Below are positions 8,743-18,478 of a stretch of DNA of 26,276 bases, one piece after another. Position numbers and translations under genes: made by a program. Numbering within the stretch: the stretch's first letter is position 1; every line of letters begins with the position of its first letter. The stretch comes from Suillus spraguei (Eukaryota; Basidiomycota; Agaricomycetes; Boletales; Suillaceae), in NCBI GenBank assembly GCA_016800925.1, contig JABCPU010000797.1, positions 1-26,276 on the forward strand, read 5' to 3'. The notes under the pieces are model-generated. The model searched no databases. It saw nothing but the letters and a program-made list of their open reading frames with translations, and was not told where the DNA came from.

Positions 8743-10401
8743 GTGAGTAATCCTGTGTTGTGGCTCACGCTGTGTTTGACTTAACAGTTTCAAAATCTCG
8801 TTGAGGTGAAGACCACCAAAAGGCCTTGGAAACAAGAATAGAGAAAAATAACATAAAGGCACTGCGCACCAAATACCAGATGAATCCTGAAGTATTTGAT
8901 AATGAGCCTGATGAGCTGCTCAGCGATATAGGGACGAAGACAACATGGTCAGGGTCTATTTTTTTCCCACTTCTAAGTACTCACTACTCCATGATAGTTT
9001 GCTGATCACAGTGCATCTGCTAAGCCACATGCGCTGGCTTTCACTACGAGCAAAACTCCTCCTACTATCTGGCCTTGAAAGACTACAAGTATGAACGATG
9101 CTCACTCACAGAAAGGTACGAAATATTTGCTGTGTGGGTCTTATACTAATTTACTTTGTCAGCTTTGGCACCTGCAGTATCTTTGGGTGACGACACTAGC
9201 AGTGATGCCAGCATAGAGCATAATGATAAAGTACGAGTAAGAAAATTTGCTGACACTGATGATGAGGGTGTTGGTGCTCCTGCTGACAGTGTTGATGACC
9301 AGACATATTCACAGCAAGTCAGTGGGATGAAGCGCTACATGGAGGAGTCTGAGGAAGGAACCATTCTGAAGTTCAGTAAATGTTCAAATGGAGCGCAATT
9401 AAAGGCCGGTGACTTTGATGAGACCACGAAGGATGTGCTCACCATTGCCACATCTATCTACCGCTGCCTGATTGTAACACAGTCACCTTTCCCCAAGGCC
9501 ATCATGGTTGAGACTAACTTAGTGAAGCGTGCCTGGCGGGAGGCTTCTGATAATGCAGGACTTACTATCCAACTTACTCCTGCATTGGTCAAAATGGTAA
9601 GTACCAGCATGTCATGTCCTCTTCCTCACCCTGTTTGATGTTTTTGTATAGATGATGAGATGCACCTCACATGTGCGTGGGGAGCTTAAAACAAAGATGC
9701 AAGGTCTCACATCCTTGTTTTTTGGCTTCTGCGCAAGCTGTTCTATGGCAGCCATTAAGGCAAATCGTGACTTGGCTGAGTCGCTCAAGGAAGGGTCATC
9801 CTTCATTTTTAAGGTATGTCATGTAGACCATGGTTAGTCTTTGTCTGATTGGTTGGGTTAGAGGATTGGGAGATGAGATCTGGCATATTCAAATCAAATT
9901 TAATTCAGACAGGGATAAATGATATGTGGTTTGCAAACCGCAGTGATGAAGGTATAATTTATGCTAAGTACTTTGACCCATTGTCGGTGGAAATCTTAGT
10001 GCTTGTACTCACAGTGGTGAGTGTCTTTGAGCCATTCTATGTTCAACACTGCTGCTAAAATCTGTCAGATAGAATGTTGTATTGATGAGTGGGCCACTGG
10101 AGTAAGGGAAGACATCAAGTTCTCATTGGTCACTTATTCCCCAGTCTACCTTGGGCATCTCGACTCATTGCTGCGGTTCAGGGAGCGCACAGCTGCTTAT
10201 AAGCTACTTGGGAAAATAAGTGACAATCTTCTTGATGTCGCCTGGTTAGTGTCTGGCAACTTGTGTTAATCTTTATTCTAACTGACATTGATGGGAAGGT
10301 TCCATGCTGGTGTCAGCATGGCAGTGATTATTGATGGCTTCGCGGATGATGTATTTGATGATGCAATCAGAGAGTACGAAGCTGAGACTCGAGTAGCATG
10401 A
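8595..10401 (+). CDS. DUF6532-domain protein, companion gene of the transposon
   Basis: The last five exons are well defined: 9163-9596, 9652-9813, 9864-10016, 10069-10244 and 10299-10401 (stop TGA). The introns are 48-66 bp with GTAAGT, GTATGT, GTGAGT and GTTAGT donors, and all phases agree. The product carries an acidic N-terminal part followed by the DUF6532 body: HVRGELKTKM, INDMWFANRSDEGIIYAKYF, ECCIDEWATGVREDIKF and DDAIREYEAE. The function of DUF6532 is unknown to me. It is common in mushrooms and often associated with transposons. The 5' end is uncertain: two near-identical short exons (8595-8639 and 8695-8742) precede a section (8810-8940) where the frame seems to shift. The gene is oriented away from the transposase. 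Confidence 0.7.
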
Positions 10402-10559
10402 GGGGAGGGTCATGAGGGTGTAGAAATGGGTGATGCTTGATGCTTTTGGATCTTACAAGTGTTGTATGCATGTCTGGGTGCTACTATGGCTTGTTGAATA
10501 TACTCGATTTCATCGATTTGTGATTCTGGCATGTTCAGTATAAATTGTGAACTATAGTG
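10402..10559. other. 3' flank of the DUF6532 gene
   Basis: A short A+T-rich stretch after the stop codon, presumably the 3' untranslated region. No gene or repeat is seen before the subterminal array begins. Confidence 0.4.
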
Positions 10560-10858
10560 GCATGTAGCTACTGGTAGCTCAAGTATGCAATTACTATCAC
10601 AACTCCTGTTGCTCTATATAGTACCTGTAGCAGCTCGTAGCAGTCTGTAGCACCTGTAGCTGGTTGTTACAAGATGCTACAAGATGCTACAGGAGTTGCT
10701 GTAGCGCTATGTAGCACCTGTAGCTGGTTGCTACGAGATGCTACAGGAGTTGCCGTAGCGCTATATAGCTGACCGTGTGACTATGTAGCTACATATAGTG
10801 GGTACTTGACACATTGGGCTATGGGCGCTATATCGGCTATATAGCACTATGTAGTCAA
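10560..10858. repeat. Right subterminal array of the Plavaka-type element
   Basis: Reading outward, CCTGTAGC/GCTACAGG motifs dominate to about 10760, then TAGCGCTA-type palindromes (10705-10716, 10755-10768, about 10828-10856). A 64-bp unit that begins AGCACCTGTAGCTGGTTG is repeated at about 10649 and 10713. The arrangement is the mirror image of 2552-2720, which identifies it as the other terminus of the same element. Confidence 0.8.
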
Positions 10859-13433
10859 GAGTATTTTTACTGATGTTAGCCGCGTCCCCGAAAAAATGCA
10901 AGATCTCGTCGCCGTTGCGAGGGCTGGAATGCCATTGATGTAGTCATCATCCCTTACAGAAAGGTGTGGGTGTATCCACGTGTTCTTTATGAGTGTCCAC
11001 CACGGGTGACTCTGGGTGGGATGCGAGTCAAAGCGAGAATCCTTGTAATAGAGGCGCCCGATGACCACAGTAAGGTAGAATCCGACATCCCGTTCGTACA
11101 TTTGAACTCCATTAGCTGTGACTAGATTGATGCACCGCTGAAGATGGTCGTGACTAGCCAGACGTTGACACCATTGATAGTTCTTTGTCATGGCAAAGAT
11201 TATGTGGATGTATTTGAGATTTCGAGAGGCGTTGAGTTCATCATCCGGGTGTATGGTGAAAAGAGCGACCGAAAGCTTATCCAAAAGATCCGCATCAATA
11301 CCCTCTGGCATCGAGGAGCCGGTGATAGAAGCCAGTTCACCTCGAACCTCATAAACAGTCCTGAGCGCGGCGTGCCGGACTCGGGGAGTAGTAGAGCCCA
11401 TACAACGTATAAGCGACTCAATGTAGGAAGATCGCTTAGTAGGGCTCCCTAGTCCACGCACCGCGCTCAGCGCAAGCAGAACATCACCTGTTTCATCGGC
11501 TTTGTCGTGCCCTACTTTGTCAACCAGGTAATTAATGAGCCAGTCAAATTCTTCACAGTCGGGCTCACGCCCGTCACTGTGAAACCAGCACAGGTCACCA
11601 TTCCAAATCGATTTTTCATTGTCCGGAAGTGAAAGGCGATAGTCCAGTCCGTGGACAACCATTGTCCTCAGAGCGGTGCGCGCACTTGCCCGATGCTTCC
11701 GCTTCAGCCCACTTATGTCTTCTTCCTGTGGCGGTGTCTTGGTAAGATGGTAGTAGACATCACGGCAAGCCATGAACGCATCACGAATGAAACGATTTCG
11801 GGTTAACCGAAATTTATCCAAATCATCCCAAAAAGGTGTGTCCACGAGTGGTGTATCAATTTTCACTGGCTGGATGCAAAGATGGGCCATGGCCTTCCCA
11901 AACTTGACAAGAAGTTCCTCCCTGTCGTAACACGCCTCGAAGTTATCACGTAAACGTGCGAAGGCTGTCGAAACATCAAGGTTCGGCGACCACTGGTTGA
12001 GACGGATCATCGCAACCGCAGCCTCAACAGCTTCCTGGTTCGTCGATGTCTCTAGTATCCAGCGTATGCATTTGCTAGCAGTCAGAGTCGAAGCGTGACC
12101 AATTAGCTCCGTTCTCAATATTTGGACATAAGTATCCTGCCACCACACTAACAGGAAAATAATGCCTGCAAAGAAGAGAACGACAGAAGCTGCGGTGAAG
12201 ACCATAACGGTGAAAGTCGATTTCGGATCGGTCCACGTCTGGAGGCCTAGCGAGACGCTGAAGAGCAGCAGTGCAACCTGGAGGAGTACAAGGAATGCCT
12301 GCAAGCAAGTGCGCGGTCGTAAATGCTCTAGCTTATCCAAATTTATCTGCCTCCGCGTGCCGCTCTCTCCTAGAGACCCTCCTCGCTTCCGAGTTGCCTC
12401 AAATGAATACAGACATTGCTTTACCACAACTGCCCCGAACGCAGCCAAGATGCTGAGCGCTAGGGCAGTGTACGCAAGGGCCTGTGCCCAGACGGTTGAA
12501 GTAGAATAGGGCGTGGTCGAGGATAGATTGCTGATGTCATGTACGGCACTTGACCCGTTAACAGTGACTTGAATTAGATTCACCAAGAGGGCGTTGGTAG
12601 TGTTTCCCGAGTCAGGCTGCATCCCACCGATGAATGTAGAGATGGTGGCTGAGAGTAGACCAGCCTAATTCGCTTATTAGACTTGCATCGATGAATATAT
12701 AAGCACACGTACAAAAGTCAAAATAATGCCTATATCACCATGCGCTCGTTTAAGGAAATCATCGTCATAATCATCCGAAACTTTCTTGTAAGTCGCCCAG
12801 AACTTTGATTTGATATCATTGCTGCGTTCTTCTGCAATACTAGATGTTCTAAGGACGCTGAGGATCTGCTTCAGGGTATCTAACCTTAACGTAATATAGT
12901 CAGACATCAAATGTATCGTGCTGATCGGCTGATATTCACATATTTCTAACAAGGTTGACCTCAATGGACACGACAGGTTTCTCATTCTCGGCATGAGGCT
13001 TGGCCTTGACCGATTCCCTGTGGACCCATAAGTATGACGATCAACTCAGTTTAGCTTACTACTTACTTGGTGGACGGCGGGTCGGTACTGACACGTGTGA
13101 GACTGGATCGTGATGATACACTTTGCCTATTTTGCGCTGCAGTGTACATGGAAGTGGAAGAAGGGAGGCTGAACTTGTAGAAGTAAAAGCTTCTGTTCTG
13201 CTGCCAGCATTTGTACATAACTCTACACCTGGAGGCAGCATGTTCCTATGCAAGCCTGGGCCCAGGGATATGAGATCCTGCAGAACAGACCATGTCTTTT
13301 GGGCGGCAGGCGTCCATTTTGAATGTTGATTCTCAGCGCTTAGCGCTGGTGTCATTAAACCTTTCCTGGACATTAGTAATGCAATCGAACAAGTTGTCGC
13401 CCAGACGCATACTAGTGTTGCTATATTCGACAT
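10847..13433 (-). CDS. DUF6535-family multi-pass membrane protein
   Basis: The model has exons 13433-13067, 13017-12713 and 12664-10847. Intron 2 (12665-12712, 48 bp, GTACGT..TTAG) joins ..GDIGIILTF to AGLLSATISTFIGG and recreates the family's first membrane segment. Intron 1 (GTAAGT, branch CTAAAC, CACAG) keeps phase, but the start at ATG 13433 is uncertain. A shorter start at ATG 12994 would give 699 residues instead of 829. SKFWATYKKVSDDYDDDFLK just before the first segment is the typical DUF6535 N-terminal block. Further hydrophobic segments follow (WAQALAYTALALSILAAFGA, FLVLLQVALLLFSVSL, VMVFTAASVVLFFAGIIFLL), then a long helical C-terminal region. Its function is unknown. The stop codon lies in the terminal repeat of the neighbouring transposon, so the native C-terminus may be lost. 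Confidence 0.8.
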
Positions 13434-14548
13434 CTTTCGGCGTGCTAATACCAGTCCTTGCTCCAACTTTTAACCACGGGATTAGGCAGTGTTTGCGACT
13501 CACTCGACAGTGTTCACCATTGTTTTACACACATGGGAACCTGGCGCACGTATGAAAGTACGTATGAAAGATAGTCGGTCGGGCATAAGGGGCTCGCCCC
13601 GAATGTTTGGCAATCAACCCTGGACATCCCACTGATGATAGGACCGCAATGAGGCAGATACTACAGGATATTCACTATGGAATAATGCTTAATATGTCTG
13701 CATTGATGTGAATTCTGAGAGGTCTTACGAGTACCGGCTGTGCTAGCGGATAAGGAGCACAGTACAGTGTCTTTAACGACATCCAAAAAATTGTCCACCA
13801 TCAGCCACACATTCGAACTGCTATCATTGTTCGAGAATTGATGCGGTTACAGGAAGTTCGTCGTCGAATTTCCTTCCTCCGAAGAGCACCCATCACCGCC
13901 CCTGCTCCCCATCCTCCATCTCTCCGTTTTATTGAAGCCTTTCTGCGCGCTATGATACCGATCAAGAAAGATTTAAAATGCCGTTGGATCGTGCGATAGA
14001 GTTTTGAACCAATCGTACGGAAAGCGAATATCCTGATCGAGACTCGAGAGATGGAGATGAGAAGAGATGTGGAAGTGATGATCTACTAGGCGGAAGTCGG
14101 ACGAGACCTACTATATGTAGACAAGTTGTGCATGTTGTATTTCGGACGCCAGGTAGATCCAAGTCCCTGTACGGCCTGAGTGAGCATCAGAAATCATATA
14201 AAGATTGCGTGCCTCTAAATGAATACAAGTAGTCCGCCTGTCGATCGCAAGATCTTTCTATAAGCCTATATGTAGGCTCGGTGATTACAGTTGTGCTGTT
14301 ACCCAATCGTAATGGAGCGGTGCATCTGTGACTGTGCCTGTGCGTCGCAAGCAAGGCGAGAAGTGGTAAAGAGTACTGCGCTATAACAAAGCCCGAAGGA
14401 CACGCATCAAGTCACACCGTAGCTTGGCTCTTCAGAGTATCGTTGTCATCAGTATAAGAAGCAGTGAGTCGCAGTCATCTCGTGCAGCGGGTGACAAAGG
14501 AACAAGCCCTCGGCAAAAGATGAGGCAAGGGAAGACCCCAATCTGCGT
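13434..14548. other. Intergenic, no recognised gene
   Basis: No open frame of convincing coding character is seen. Near 14310 the sequence ATGGAGCGGTGCATCTGTG resembles the 3' flank of the Sec14 fragment at 444 (ATGGAGCGGTGTATCTCAATG). It may be the remnant of another duplicate. Nothing else is identified. Confidence 0.4.
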
Positions 14549-14912
14549 TCATCTCATTGCACATCACATCTTCCCTCGATTTTGGACTCATTTTCTACTT
14601 ACGTCATTCATGGATCCCCCACTCGACAGAAGCTGGTCTTCAACCCTGTCATCAATAAGACTGATCTTTTTCGGACGACAGCGGACGCTGAAGCATGGGA
14701 GGCTGACAGCACATTACGAGTATTGGAGCCTGACCAGGGGGTTGAGATGGCTCAGCCGTTTGTCTATTCCCATGTCATTCACTGGAGAGAACCAGTGGAA
14801 CTATGTGAGGAGGCAGTTTAGAATGGTCGCAGCGCGAAATTGTATTGAGGCTCTAGGGAGTAGGAAGTTAAGGTTGTTGTCAGGGATTAACGGAGACTGA
14901 CCAGCCTTAGTT
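14549..14912 (+). pseudogene. Decayed Sec14/CRAL-TRIO fragment
   Basis: Nucleotide similarity to 19260-19690 of the complete gene begins around CTCATTGCACATC and runs to the tail TGACCAGCCTTAGT. The readable middle part (14622-14818) encodes RQKLVFNPVINKTDLFRTTA and then YSHVIHW.EPVELCEEAV, matching the complete gene. The frame changes upstream: IAHHIFPRFW lies in a different frame from LVFNPV. A TAG at 14819-14821 truncates it, and small deletions remove most of the last 30 residues. No 5' exons are present. It is one of three copies of this gene segment in the window. Confidence 0.8.
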
Positions 14913-16405
14913 CTAGTAGGGTTTAATTGTCCGTTTGCATTCAATTTTCCTTACTGACACGCTAATGTTATTATACCGGAGCGGTCAATACATCGATGAA
15001 GAAGTGTACGCATGCTAGGTCAGAACATAGGGCTGTCGTTTTCTAAGACTCCTTAGCAGTACTTCAAGCTGGCATTGTTTGAAGCAGTTACGAAAATGTT
15101 TTCAATCTCCGCTCTCCCGAGCCCACACGTGACATTTTACTCCCGAATAGGGGCGACTTGTTTTGCCAAAGAAAGAAGGTGACCCCCCAGGAAAGCGAAG
15201 TTGACCCTTGTACACATGATGCATTGCCTTTACTCCGAGTCAGTGAGTCAACCTTCTTTAAGGGCAAACCACGCGCAAGCGAGACCATCTTCCCTTACTT
15301 TATTGACTTTATCCATTGACAGGTTTATTGAAAGATTTATTGATAGATCATGAAGAGGAACCGACCGCCCTAGCTGCTCCGGTACTCCGTGCTACTGCTG
15401 AAACCTTGCAATGGACGCGTTCGGAGGTCCGCCAGAGCTTTTCGGGCGGTTGTATCCATGCTATTTTGTCCATATCCTTTGTGCTTTTTGGACTAGAATC
15501 CTGTTGGGTCATTATTCGTTCAACTCCCGCCCGGTTGCTCAAGAAAACATAGTTGCTTGCTGCAGAGGTGGAACACATATGGTGTGAAGGTGTCCCGTGC
15601 TTTCCATATCCCTCCTTTCACTTTTGGCTTCTATTGTTGATGATGCTACCATCACATGACTGACCGCTACCTTCTCTGCCCCTTGGGTGTCTGTACCTCT
15701 GGATGAACTTACTCGCCGCTTTGAGCTGTGCAAACGTTCACTCGTCAATACGTGGTTTGACTTACTGTCATTACACACTCTGCAATTTACGTGCTCATCG
15801 AAAGTCATGAAATGGCTTGTCCGCCAACGTGCTTTTCATCTATCTTCTGTTGGCTCCTTTGCCTTGTGGGACATATATCTGGCGCACTTTCCTTTCCCGA
15901 TTTCTCTTTATCTGACAGTGCCGTCGCTAGTGCCATACTCGCACGCGTTCGGACCGTCCCTTGTCAATCGTATATCGAATTGGTCAGGCGACCTGAGATT
16001 GGCGTTCGCGCCGCTACCATAACTTGTTAAGATATGACCATCAACGTTACTTCCGTACGTACTCATTCGTTTCGTTTGCATATGCCATCATGTCTCGTTA
16101 CACGCCTCATACACGTTCACCATTGATTCTCCGTCACAATCGACTTACAAATTATTTCCCCCTCGAACAATCTTTTGATCCAAGACTGAGGTGAGCTCTC
16201 TTATCTTCGGTTCTACGCACATTCTTCTGACTATTGCCCAACCTAGTCCATTTCCCGTTCCCAGGATCCATTGCTGGTCTTTTGAAGACTGAGTCCCTAG
16301 GCTCTCTTTCCCTTTCCTAGTCAAAGCCTCTTCATTCGTAAGATAACCAGCACGACTTTCATCGTCATACACCTGCCAAGTTCGCCTCTCACCCATTCTG
16401 CCAAT
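14913..16405. other. Intergenic, no recognised gene
   Basis: About 1.5 kb without a gene that I can support. Around 14975 a CCGGAGCGGT motif repeats the 3'-flank motif of the other Sec14 copies. Several 60-110-residue open frames between 15300 and 16030 on both strands have no recognisable domain. The last ~100 bases should contain the promoter of the DUF6533 gene. Confidence 0.4.
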
Positions 16406-18124
16406 ATGACCGTGGTCTCAAATGATCCCACCTGGGGGCCGATCATTTATCTATATCGTCGTTACAGCCAGTTTGTGGGTTCGTGGAGGCAGTTGGATGT
16501 TGTGATATCAATCTAACCTTGACTGCGGTTCGCAGTTGCTGCCTTTGTTGCAGTGCTGTACGATTGGGGTGAGCACGACAATATCAAGAAACTGTCGATA
16601 ACTTACAAGTATTTCTAGCACTTACATTCGGACAAGAGGTATGTTGATGCTGTGATTGGAGCACCGATTTTGATAAGAATATTTGGTCTTATAGGTCGAA
16701 TTGATCTGGGTGAGTAGAATCTCATGTCAGAGGAACACACATGAAATTACACTTAATTCCAGAGGCAACGCTGGTCCCTAATGACAGTTATGTATCTTAG
16801 TGTGTGTAGCTTGTTTGTCGCAGTTGCTGTGCTGTGCTAACTTGAAAGTATCTCAGGTGCGCTACCTTGGAATCTTATATGCTGCGTATGTTCGGAAGTC
16901 TAAACAATCGTTGTTGTGCTAATCGTCTATCTTTCATAATCAGCCTGGGCGTGCTGAGTATGTTTCCTTAGTGCATTTGCTGCCTTTACTTCTTCTGACC
17001 AACGGCATACAGACAGCGTTCCGACCATCTCGCTCACCGATACGGTGAGTCTTCTGTACCAATACCTGCTATTTCTGCCCAACTAATCATGGTGCCCTGT
17101 AGGGGTGAGTGTGATTCTTCACCAGCTTCTTGGTTCACTAATGATTGCCGCATTATATTGCAACAGATGTGAGTCTGTTTGGAGTGTGTGCCACCCGGGC
17201 TGGTTGCTAACCGGATTGGTCAGGCTTTATTCTGTACGTCGTACGGACTTGGATGGGTTTTTGGCGTTTTCAATGTTGTGGGGTGAGTATAAGACCCAGT
17301 GATTTTGACTTCACTGAAACATGCTGCAAGTCATCATCATCACTCGGTTGCATGCCATGTATCAACGATCCAGAAAGATCCTGATATCTCTCGCTGTCAC
17401 CTTCCTGATTGTCACCGTTTTCGATGGAGCGGCTAGCGTGAAGATAATGATACATACTTCAGCGGGTACGCTTAATTGTGCATAAAACAAAACGTGCATA
17501 GGACTCATTGAAGAATACCAGAGGAACTTATTATCTCCGACACCTATCAGTGTTCGATTGACTACCCGGAACGCTTAGTACTTTTAGATTCCATTATTTG
17601 GATAAGCTGCACCGTGTGGGAGGTCCTCGCATTGTGTCTTGCAATCTGGATTGCGGTAAAACACTTTCGCGAACTGCGACAACATTCGGCAGGAGGGATT
17701 ATCAACGACTGTTTCGTAGTGTTGATCAGATCCCATGTGGTTTATTTTGCGAGGTGAGCCCATAGTGCGATCATTGTTCCCTTTTTCCACTGAAGAATCG
17801 AACCTGATAGCTTTGTTGCTGTTTCTTGCGTGCAACTCATTAATAATTTCTCTCCGCTCTCAACGGTATCATCTTCTAATTACCTCTGCATGCGACCATG
17901 GTTCATCATTTCTATAGGACCACACAACTCTAGAAACCCAGACTTATTATGGATTGCTTCAGGTTTTGGAGTTGGTGCAGATGTTTGTGCTGGGACCTCG
18001 CCTAATCCTTAGCATTCGGGAATATCACGCTGAGCTCGTCGTGGCCAATGCCGACGCAGTAAATGGTATGATCTCGATCGCTCTCCAGGAGCGCGTGCAT
18101 GTGTCAACTGGCCATGGTGTATAG
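16406..18124 (+). CDS. DUF6533-type membrane protein, about 15 exons
   Basis: Exons read: 16406-16478, 16536-16568, 16619-16638, 16695-16709, 16763-16801, 16857-16885, 16944-16957, 17013-17044, 17103-17104, 17167-17168, 17224-17282, 17331-17465, 17522-17753, 17796-17865, 17918-18124. Joined, they give about 320 residues matching a common agaricomycete family: VAVLYDWALTFGQEVELIW, RQRWSLMTVMYLSVRYLGIL, NSVPTISLTDTGC, ITRLHAMYQRSRKIL, TYQCSIDYPE, VKHFRELRQ and VQMFVLGPRLILSIREYHAE. Several hydrophobic segments suggest a receptor-like multi-pass membrane protein; the function is unknown. Exons 9 and 10 are only 2 nt each (see findings). In exon 11 the frame slips by one base at the T run near 17252-17256, so the gene is either slightly broken, misassembled, or spliced differently there. 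ATG 16406 is chosen because MTVVSNDPTWGP fits the family start. Confidence 0.8.
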
Positions 18125-18478
18125 CACGGGAAATACTCGGTGGAAGTGGAGCCAATAGTTGTCTAGTGCGCTGCAGGGAGCAGCAGGAGAATTTGTTTTA
18201 TGCAGACCCACTTTAGCCTTGGTATTACTGCGTTTTGGGACGACGGAACTAAAAATATCACAAAGGGTGCAATCGGAGTTATTATCATCGAGTCTAAATT
18301 TCTACGGTCAACTAGCAGGTAGCAAAATGCAGTGCAACTACCTGATGACACGTTATCTCACGCTCACTCACTTGTCCGCTTATTAAACTTCCGAAAAAGC
18401 TCTTCGGCACTACGATAACTAACGTATATATAAGATGAAACTGGGACACTCACAGAACAGCTCTATCCAGCAACTGCG
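18125..18478. other. Intergenic, upstream region of the Sec14 gene
   Basis: No gene is recognised in this 350-base stretch between two genes on the same strand. It holds the likely promoter of the Sec14 gene near its right end. Confidence 0.5.
18425..18432 (+). promoter_or_regulatory. Probable TATA box of the Sec14-like gene
   Basis: TATATATAAG lies about 47 bases before ATG 18479. It is followed by a short C/A-rich leader, a plausible core promoter with a short 5' untranslated region. Confidence 0.5.

Larger units (their letters stand above)
934..10858. mobile_element. Plavaka-type (CACTA/CMC-like) DNA transposon, nested and decayed
   Basis: The two edges carry mirror-image sequence. The left outer end (about 934-938 plus 2552 onward, split by the Tc1 element) reads CTATATATAGCGCTATATAG. 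The right end on the other strand reads CTACATAGTGCTATATAGCC. Both continue into palindromic TAGCGCTA copies and then GCTACAGG-type motifs. Between them lie a minus-strand Plavaka transposase and a plus-strand DUF6532 gene in divergent orientation. Exact termini and target duplication could not be fixed, so the coordinates are approximate to tens of bases. Without the Tc1 element (1.6 kb) and the solo LTR (0.6 kb) it would be about 7.7 kb. The right end abuts the stop codon of the DUF6535 gene. Confidence 0.7.

Noticed and set aside
15300..16030. Several 60-110-codon frames on both strands
   Set aside because: No known domain, no consistent splicing, and competing frames on opposite strands; not enough to call a gene.
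17105..17302. Open frame across 17105-17302 read as one exon
   Set aside because: It would include two GTGAGT..CTAAY..AG introns as coding and gives a peptide unlike the family except for the last ~9 residues.
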